From positions 5,711 to 69,710 of the forward strand of contig JAVJON010000062.1 of NCBI GenBank assembly GCA_040216765.1: DNA of 64,000 nucleotides, read 5' to 3'. Positions 59,401 to 64,000 of the stretch are shown one piece after another. Numbering within the stretch: the stretch's first letter is position 1; each line of letters begins with the position of its first letter. The notes below the pieces were generated by a model. That model ran no database searches. It was not told the origin of the DNA and saw only the letters and a program-made list of their open reading frames with translations. Origin of the DNA: Marinibaculum sp040216765 (GTDB lineage Bacteria; Pseudomonadota; Alphaproteobacteria; Ferrovibrionales; Ferrovibrionaceae). The translations under genes were made by a program, and so were the position numbers.

Positions 59401-62400
59401 CGGCATCGTCGCCGCCATAGAGGGTGTCGTTGCCGGCCCCGCCGATCAGGGTGTCGGCGCCGGTGCCGCCATCCATCCGGTCGTCGCCCTCGCCGCCGTC
59501 GAGCGCATCGTCGCCGTCATTGCCATACAGGCTGTCGCCATCCTCGCCACCGAGCAGCGAGTCGTCGCCGGCACCGCCCCAGATCCTGTCGGCGCCCTCG
59601 CCGCCAACGATCGTGTCGGTGCCGCTGCCGCCCTGGATGCTGTCGTTGCCGGTCCCGCCCAGGATGCTGTCGTCGCCGGAACCGCCGTCGATCAGGTCAT
59701 CGCCGTCGCCGCCGTCGATCACGTCGTCGCCAAGCATGCCGTCGATGGTGTCGTCGCCGGTGCCGCCGGTGATCGTGTCGTTGTAGCTGGCATCGGCCGG
59801 GATCGAATGGGTGACGGTGCGCAGGCCGATATTGTCCAGGAGCGCGCCGAATGTGTTCTCCAAACCGATGCCCTTGAACGACAGGGTATCGGTGCCGTCG
59901 CCGGCGCCGGCCTCCACCGTGTAGGTGAAGCGCTCCCAGTCGCCCAGGCCGGTCAGTTCGGCCACCAGGTCGCCGTTCCAGAACACCTGGACACCGTCGG
60001 CGGCCGTCGTGTTCTGGGTGCGCATCGCGACGTCGAACGCCAGTTCCAGTTCCTGCCCGGCCGTCAGCCCGGCAATCGACTGGGAGATCTGGGTATGGCC
60101 AGGATCGGCATCCAGTTCGAAGACCTGGTTGTGGCCCTCGTCAGAGCGGCCGTAGACGCTGGCCAGATGGACCTCGTAGCCGCTGTCGGCGGTCCAGTGC
60201 GGCACATCGGTGAAGCCCGCGCCATGGCCCTGGCCACCGGCCTCGAAGTCCCAGTTCAGGACCAGGTTCTCGCCGTAGGTGACCTCGTCGGGATGCTCGA
60301 TCGGGCAGTCGTCGCCCTGGATGTAGTCGTCGCCCGACCCGCCGGCCAGGACGTCGTCGCCCTCGCCGCCATAGATCTCGTCGTCGCCCGCGCCGCCGTC
60401 GATGACATCGTCGCCGTCCTGGCCCGCCAGGCTGTCATCGCCGTCGCCGCCCTCGATGCTGTCCTCGCCGGCACCGCCCCAGACCATGTCGTCGCCGTCG
60501 CCGGCCGTGACCAGGTCGTCGCCGTCACCGCCATCGATCAGGTCGTTGCCCGAACCGCCGTCCAGGGTATCGGCACCCGCATCGCCATCCAGCGCGTCGT
60601 CGCCCTCGCCGCCGCTGAGCAGGTCGTCGCCGTCCAGGCCGTACAGGCTGTCGTCGCCCGTGCCGCCCGCGGCCGTGTCGTTGCCCGCTCCGGCGTCGAT
60701 GCTGTCATTGTCGGCGCCGCCCTCGATCAGGTCGTCGCCGTCGCCGGCATCGATGCTGTCGTCGCCTTCGCCGCCCAGGACCGTATCGTCGCCGGTCCCG
60801 CCATCGATCAGGTCGTCGCCGGAACCGCCGTCGATCAGGTCGTCGCCGGCACCGCCGCTGATGACATCGTCGCCCTGGTTGCCCTCGATCACGTCGTTCC
60901 CGGCATCGCCGGCGATCGTGTCGTTGTAGCTGCCCAGGCTCAGGCCGGTGACCTGCACGTTGAGGCCGATATCGTTGAAGTCCTGGTCGCCGCCGCCGAC
61001 GAGGTCCTCCCAGTTGGAATTGCCCGGAACGGCGGTGTCGCCCTCATGGTCGACGCCGTCGGGATTCAACCCGGCATCGGTGAAGTAGGCCGGATTGCCC
61101 TGGCCCGCCAGCGGCTGGCCGTCGGCATGGGCGGTCCACTTGCCGGCAACGTCCTGGAACGTGACGGCCGTGCCGTCGGCCAGGCCGCCGTTCAGGCTGG
61201 CGCCATTGGGGATGATGAAGAAGCCGACCGCCACCGCGCCGCCAAGCTGGGCCTGGGTCAGTTCGATGGTGGTGCTGTCGCCGGTCTTCACATTCGCCCA
61301 GATCACCTCGCCGCCGGTCGGATTGCCGTCGGAATCTGCCAGGTAATAGCCGTAGGAGCTGTTGTAGCCGGCGTCGGAGTGCAGGAACTCCACGTCGATC
61401 CGGACGATATCCGCCGTGCCGACCGGATAGAGGCCACCCGCCTGCGACACTTGCGCCGCGGCAGCGGCTTCCACGCCGTCGCCGATCAGCCTGTCGTCGC
61501 CGAGGCCGCCCTCGATCCAGTCGTCGCCCTCGCCGCCGGTGACCGTGTCGTCGCCGACCCCGCCAGCCAGCCAGTCGTCGTCCGCACCGCCATGGATGAC
61601 GTCGTCGCCATCGTCCCCGGCAACGCTGTCCGCGCCCGCTCCGCCGTCGACATTGTCGCTGCCGGCGCCGCCGGCGATCAGGTCGTCGCCGGCATCGCCA
61701 GCAATCGTGTCATCGCCGTCTTCGCCCTCGATCGTGTCGCTGCCGGCACCGCCTGACAGCTCGTCGTCGCCCGTGCCGGCAAGGATCAGGTCATCGCCGT
61801 CGCCGCCGTCGATCGTATCGTCGTCGGCACCGCCGTCGATCGTGTCGCCGCCCGCGCCGCCGGCAATGCTGTCCGCGCCCGCGTCGCCATCGATGGAATC
61901 GTCGCCATCGCCGCCGTCGAGGCTGTCCGCACCCGCGCCGGCATAGATCCGGTCGTCGCCGGCGCCGCCGTCGATCGTGTCATCGCCCGCGCCGCCGTCC
62001 AGGGTGTCGTCCCCCGTACCGCCGGCGATGCTGTCCGCGCCCTCGTCGCCATCGATGGAGTCATGGCCCGCACCGCCATCCAGCACGTCGTCGCCGCCGT
62101 CCGCGAAGATCCGGTCGTCGCCGTCCCCGCCCTGGACCGTGTCGTCGCCTTCGCCGGACCAGATCGTGTCGTCGCCGGCGCCGCCGGCGATGGAGTCGGC
62201 GCCCTCGCCGCCAGCGATGGCGTCATTGCCTGCACCGCCGGCGATCACATCGTCGCCCGCGCCGCCATCGATGGCGTCATGGCCGTCGCCGCCGTCGATC
62301 GAGTCGTCGCCGTCGCCGCCATCGAGCAGGTCTGCGCCCTCGCCGCCGGCCAGGACATCGTCGCCAAGCCCGCCCAGCAGCAGGTCGTCGCCGATTCCGC

Positions 62401-64000
62401 CGTCGATGGTGTCGTCGCCGGTGCCGCCGACCAGGCTGTCATGGCCCGCATCGCCGCTGAGGCGGTCGTCGCCGCCCTCGCCGAGGATCGTGTCGTCGCC
62501 TGCACCGCCGGCCAGGACGTCGTCCCCGCCCGGTCCTTCCATCGCCACCGGCAGGCCGGTGAAGCTGATCTGCTCGATCAGGTAGTCGGAGCTGTCGCTG
62601 CCGCCGGTCTGTGCCTGGTTGGCATAGGGGTCGGCCTTGAACACCAGGCGGTCGAAGCCGCCGCTGGCGCCCAGGTCGATGCTGAAGTCGACCTGATGTC
62701 CGCTGGCCGCCACGAAGGCCGCCTGGCCGACCAGGACCCCGGCCCGATAGGCGTACCAGTGGCCGGTCTCGCCGCCGGCGCCCTCGTTGCGGAACAGCCG
62801 CCGGACGGAGACGTCGGAGCTGCCGACCAGCTGGGCGAAGTCCACGATGATCGCCTCGGACTCGCCGGAACTGGTGTTGCGGCCGATCTGCACGGCCGGG
62901 CCGGCGGCAGTGCTGCCGCTCACCCCGAAGCCGCCGTCGCTGTACGAGATGTCGCTCGCGGACGGTGCCAGCGGCTGGCCGCTCGCGTCGAGCCGCTGCG
63001 CGGTCACCGTGAAGCCGGCATCGGTGCTCGCGACATTGCCCGCGGTGATCAGGCCGGAGAAGTCGGACCCGCCGGTGACGGTATCGCCGCTGTCGCCGTG
63101 GATCAGGTCGTCGCCGTCGCCGCCGCTGACGGTGTCGTCGCCACCCTCGCCCCGGACCGTGTCGTTGCCGGCGCCGGCCTCGACCAGATCGTCATCGGCA
63201 CCCGCACTGACCAGGTCGTCGCCGGAGCCGCCCCCGATCGTATCGCTGCCGGCACCGCCCGACAGGATATCTGCGCCCTCGCCGCCATCGATCAGGTCGG
63301 CGCCTTCGCCGCCGGAGATCGTGTCGGCATCGCCACCGCCGGCCAGGCTGTCATCGCCGGCACCGCCGAGGATGCTGTCATTGCCCGCCCCGCCCTCGAG
63401 GAGGTCCGCGCCGGCACCGCCGTCCAGGGTATCGGCGTCATCGCCGCCCAGCAGGGTGTCGGCCCCTTCGCCACCGTCCAGCAGGTCGGCGCTGTTGCCA
63501 CCGCCGAGCAGGTCGTTGCCCGCGCCACCCAGCAGGGTATCGGTGCCGGCACCGCCATCCAGGCTGTCATTGCCATCGTTGCCCTGCAGCAGGTCGTCGC
63601 CTTCGCCGCCGGTGACGGTGTCGTCGCCCGCGCCGCCCAGGACAGTGTCGTTGTCCGCGCCCGCGTCGATGCTGTCGCCGCCAGTGCCACCATCGATCAG
63701 GTCGGCGCCCGCGTCACCCGTCAGGGTGTCGTCGCCGGCATCGCCAGCGATCGTGTCGGCACCGGCACCGCCGGCCACCAGGTCGGCCTCGTCGCCGCCA
63801 TCGAGCGAGTCATCGCCGGCACCGCCGGAAATGGTGTCGGCGCCGGCACCGCCAGCGACCGTGTCGTCGCCCGCGCCGCCGTCCAGGACGTCATTGCCCG
63901 CTCCGCCGGACAGCTCGTCGTCGCCGGCCTCGCCAAGCAGCTGGTCGTCCGCCGCGCCGCCGGACAGCAGGTCGTCCCCGGCGCCGCCGAGCACGGTGTC
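56432..64000 (-). CDS. giant RTX calcium-binding repeat protein, C-terminal part (cut by right edge)
   Basis: More than 2520 residues, N-terminus beyond the window. Most is GGxGxDxLx nonapeptide repeats, which fold into Ca2+-bound beta-rolls after type I secretion. Inserted domains, from N to C: a beta-sandwich of about 175 residues (nt 63070-62540), DUF4114-like domain (61460-60920, GGGDQDFNDIGLNVQV), a carbohydrate-binding/DUF642-like jellyroll (60270-59780, NLVLNWDFEAGG), a second jellyroll (58985-58500), a second DUF4114 (58355-57815), more repeats, and a repeat-free C-terminus of about 120 residues ending LGYSIDDMI, the likely secretion signal. A role as surface adhesin or secreted matrix protein is likely; no catalytic domain is seen. 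Confidence 0.92.
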   Translation of the reverse strand, partial: DTVLGGAGDDLLSGGAADDQLLGEAGDDELSGGAGNDVLDGGAGDDTVAGGAGADTISGGAGDDSLDGGDEADLVAGGAGADTIAGDAGDDTLTGDAGADLIDGGTGGDSIDAGADNDTVLGGAGDDTVTGGEGDDLLQGNDGNDSLDGGAGTDTLLGGAGNDLLGGGNSADLLDGGEGADTLLGGDDADTLDGGAGADLLEGGAGNDSILGGAGDDSLAGGGDADTISGGEGADLIDGGEGADILSGGAGSDTIGGGSGDDLVSAGADDDLVEAGAGNDTVRGEGGDDTVSGGDGDDLIHGDSGDTVTGGSDFSGLITAGNVASTDAGFTVTAQRLDASGQPLAPSASDISYSDGGFGVSGSTAAGPAVQIGRNTSSGESEAIIVDFAQLVGSSDVSVRRLFRNEGAGGETGHWYAYRAGVLVGQAAFVAASGHQVDFSIDLGASGGFDRLVFKADPYANQAQTGGSDSSDYLIEQISFTGLPVAMEGPGGDDVLAGGAGDDTILGEGGDDRLSGDAGHDSLVGGTGDDTIDGGIGDDLLLGGLGDDVLAGGEGADLLDGGDGDDSIDGGDGHDAIDGGAGDDVIAGGAGNDAIAGGEGADSIAGGAGDDTIWSGEGDDTVQGGDGDDRIFADGGDDVLDGGAGHDSIDGDEGADSIAGGTGDDTLDGGAGDDTIDGGAGDDRIYAGAGADSLDGGDGDDSIDGDAGADSIAGGAGGDTIDGGADDDTIDGGDGDDLILAGTGDDELSGGAGSDTIEGEDGDDTIAGDAGDDLIAGGAGSDNVDGGAGADSVAGDDGDDVIHGGADDDWLAGGVGDDTVTGGEGDDWIEGGLGDDRLIGDGVEAAAAAQVSQAGGLYPVGTADIVRIDVEFLHSDAGYNSSYGYYLADSDGNPTGGEVIWANVKTGDSTTIELTQAQLGGAVAVGFFIIPNGASLNGGLADGTAVTFQDVAGKWTAHADGQPLAGQGNPAYFTDAGLNPDGVDHEGDTAVPGNSNWEDLVGGGDQDFNDIGLNVQVTGLSLGSYNDTIAGDAGNDVIEGNQGDDVISGGAGDDLIDGGSGDDLIDGGTGDDTVLGGEGDDSIDAGDGDDLIEGGADNDSIDAGAGNDTAAGGTGDDSLYGLDGDDLLSGGEGDDALDGDAGADTLDGGSGNDLIDGGDGDDLVTAGDGDDMVWGGAGEDSIEGGDGDDSLAGQDGDDVIDGGAGDDEIYGGEGDDVLAGGSGDDYIQGDDCPIEHPDEVTYGENLVLNWDFEAGGQGHGAGFTDVPHWTADSGYEVHLASVYGRSDEGHNQVFELDADPGHTQISQSIAGLTAGQELELAFDVAMRTQNTTAADGVQVFWNGDLVAELTGLGDWERFTYTVEAGAGDGTDTLSFKGIGLENTFGALLDNIGLRTVTHSIPADASYNDTITGGTGDDTIDGMLGDDVIDGGDGDDLIDGGSGDDSILGGTGNDSIQGGSGTDTIVGGEGADRIWGGAGDDSLLGGEDGDSLYGNDGDDALDGGEGDDRMDGGTGADTLIGGAGNDTLYGGDDADLVEGGSGADKLYGGAGADTLTGGAGDDTLAGDDGEDTLSGGIGNDRIDGGAGDDSIDGGAGADSITGGAGADQVLAGSGADTVAAGDGDDLVDGGTGNDLLSGNDGNDTIHGMEGDDTIDGGAGADLIHGDGAGSELSGGLGPNLVLNWDFEAGGQGHGAGFTDVPHWTADGGYEVHLASVYGRNDAGHDQVFELDAHPGHTQISQSIAGLTAGQELDLSFDLAMRTQNTTAADGVQVFWNGDLVAELTDLGDWERFSFTVEAGSGDGSDTLSFKGIGLENTYGALLDNIELRTVGAEGTYNDSIDGGSGHDTIFGDQGDDTVKGGEGDDYIEGNDGDDLIHGDGVAEQGSTTVVAQQGGLYSISGADGMQIDVEYLQSNAGHDNSYGYYLADANGQPLTGQVIWSNVKQGDQATLNLTSAQLAGAAAIGFFIIPDGADANPGLTDGTEVTFQDVGGKWTAFADGVPLAGAGNPAYFTDLGLNPDGFDHEGDSAEPGNSNWEDLPGGGDQDFDDLSVNLQVTRIAGHSYNDTVFGGDGRDTIYGNQGNDVLHGGAGDDSIDGGTGDDLIYGGDGEDVLRGGAGNDSLFGEAGNDLLYGDAGNDSIEGGAGNDTMEGGDGNDMMRGGTGFDVVRGDKGVDTLYGDAGDDLLYGGDDNDELHGGTGNDMLYGDKGDDLVFGDDGEDLLYGGKGNDSLYGGEDYDVIFGEKGNDFIDGGGNFDDLYGGDGDDTILGGEGIDYIYGEKGNDQIAGGDDWDLVYGGKGHDTIEGNDGDDWIYGDDGDFANGGGHDLIIGGDGWDTLHGETGNDTLYGGEGTDWLTGWSGDDLLYGGADGDHLWGYEGKDTLFGGAGVDSLDGGDGDDVLMGGEGHDFYYIGRKNPGTGSNDDLILDDDAGCMAIYGNYGPLNGGTDTVVLSDLSFDKGPGMWKISLDDGTSVTFDPTKIVQIDLREGPSPDGNTQVLKWNGTTYDVYDENGANFLGYSIDDMI

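Noticed and set aside
56789..61756. Long plus-strand frames (864 and 649 codons) opposite the RTX gene.
   Set aside because: They are the reverse reading of GGxGxD repeats, giving monotonous Ala/Val or Ser/Pro strings; no start region or domain.
56800..64000. Regular periodic DNA repeats resembling a CRISPR or satellite array.
   Set aside because: The 27-base period is the RTX nonapeptide code; there are no identical repeats with unique spacers.

Overview
The window is about 70% GC DNA from an alphaproteobacterium, most likely of the order Rhodospirillales. The signs are gene content and order: kdsD-lptC-lptA-lptB-rpoN-hpf-ptsN in one run, an NDUFA9-type complex I accessory gene, a DUF6-independent core of house-keeping genes (pheST, rplT, rpmI, infC, queG, folE), and a SAM-II riboswitch ahead of metZ, an RNA class typical of alphaproteobacteria. 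Family and species cannot be settled from the sequence alone. There are no rRNA genes, prophage, insertion sequences or CRISPR arrays.

Layout. 1-5.6 kb: the end of an RND efflux adaptor, its permease, an unrecognised protein and glutamate racemase. 5.6-7.1 kb: an in-frame hybrid of a ribose-type ABC permease and the second half of its ATPase, probably a deletion relic, with a GntR-like palindrome ahead of it. 7.1-9.9 kb (minus): folE, apaG and metZ, the last behind a SAM-II aptamer and an intrinsic terminator. 10-18 kb: a secreted alpha/beta hydrolase, a chemotaxis receptor, two small envelope proteins, an old-yellow-enzyme homologue and a NodU-type carbamoyltransferase. 18-26.6 kb (minus): translation genes pheT, pheS, rplT, rpmI and infC, with a three-gene TRAP transporter lying between rpmI and infC; infC has no ATG, GTG or TTG start that gives a full-length protein. 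26.7-36.3 kb: two glycosyltransferases, hydrolase, SDR proteins, a TPR protein, queG, GST, uppP and the NDUFA9 homologue. 36.5-43.5 kb: tRNA-Leu(CAG) with a clear promoter, an RNase D-like exonuclease, then the LPS-export and nitrogen-regulatory block kdsD-lptC-lptA-lptB-rpoN-hpf-ptsN. 43.5-47.6 kb: an M23 peptidase, a beta-hydroxyacid dehydrogenase, small unknowns, an HD-domain protein and a STAS protein.

47.7-53.3 kb is the most unusual functional unit. Four plus-strand genes, each overlapping the next by 4 bases, encode a two-TM periplasmic sensor, a second sensor fused to a six-helix membrane domain, a membrane SpoIIE/PP2C phosphatase and a Tat-exported ABC-type binding protein without any transporter. 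A divergent STAS protein (candidate phosphatase substrate) stands 166 bases away. I infer a partner-switching signalling module fed by a periplasmic binding protein.

53.3-64 kb: an MFS transporter, a cupin, a conserved unknown, a 72-residue Tat-signal-like protein between a palindrome and a terminator, and more than 7.5 kb of a giant RTX (type I-secreted, calcium-binding repeat) protein that runs off the right edge. Its non-repeat domains occur in mirrored order (A-B-B-A). Several short tandem repeats (12, 15 and 16 bp units) sit in coding ends or intergenic DNA across the window.
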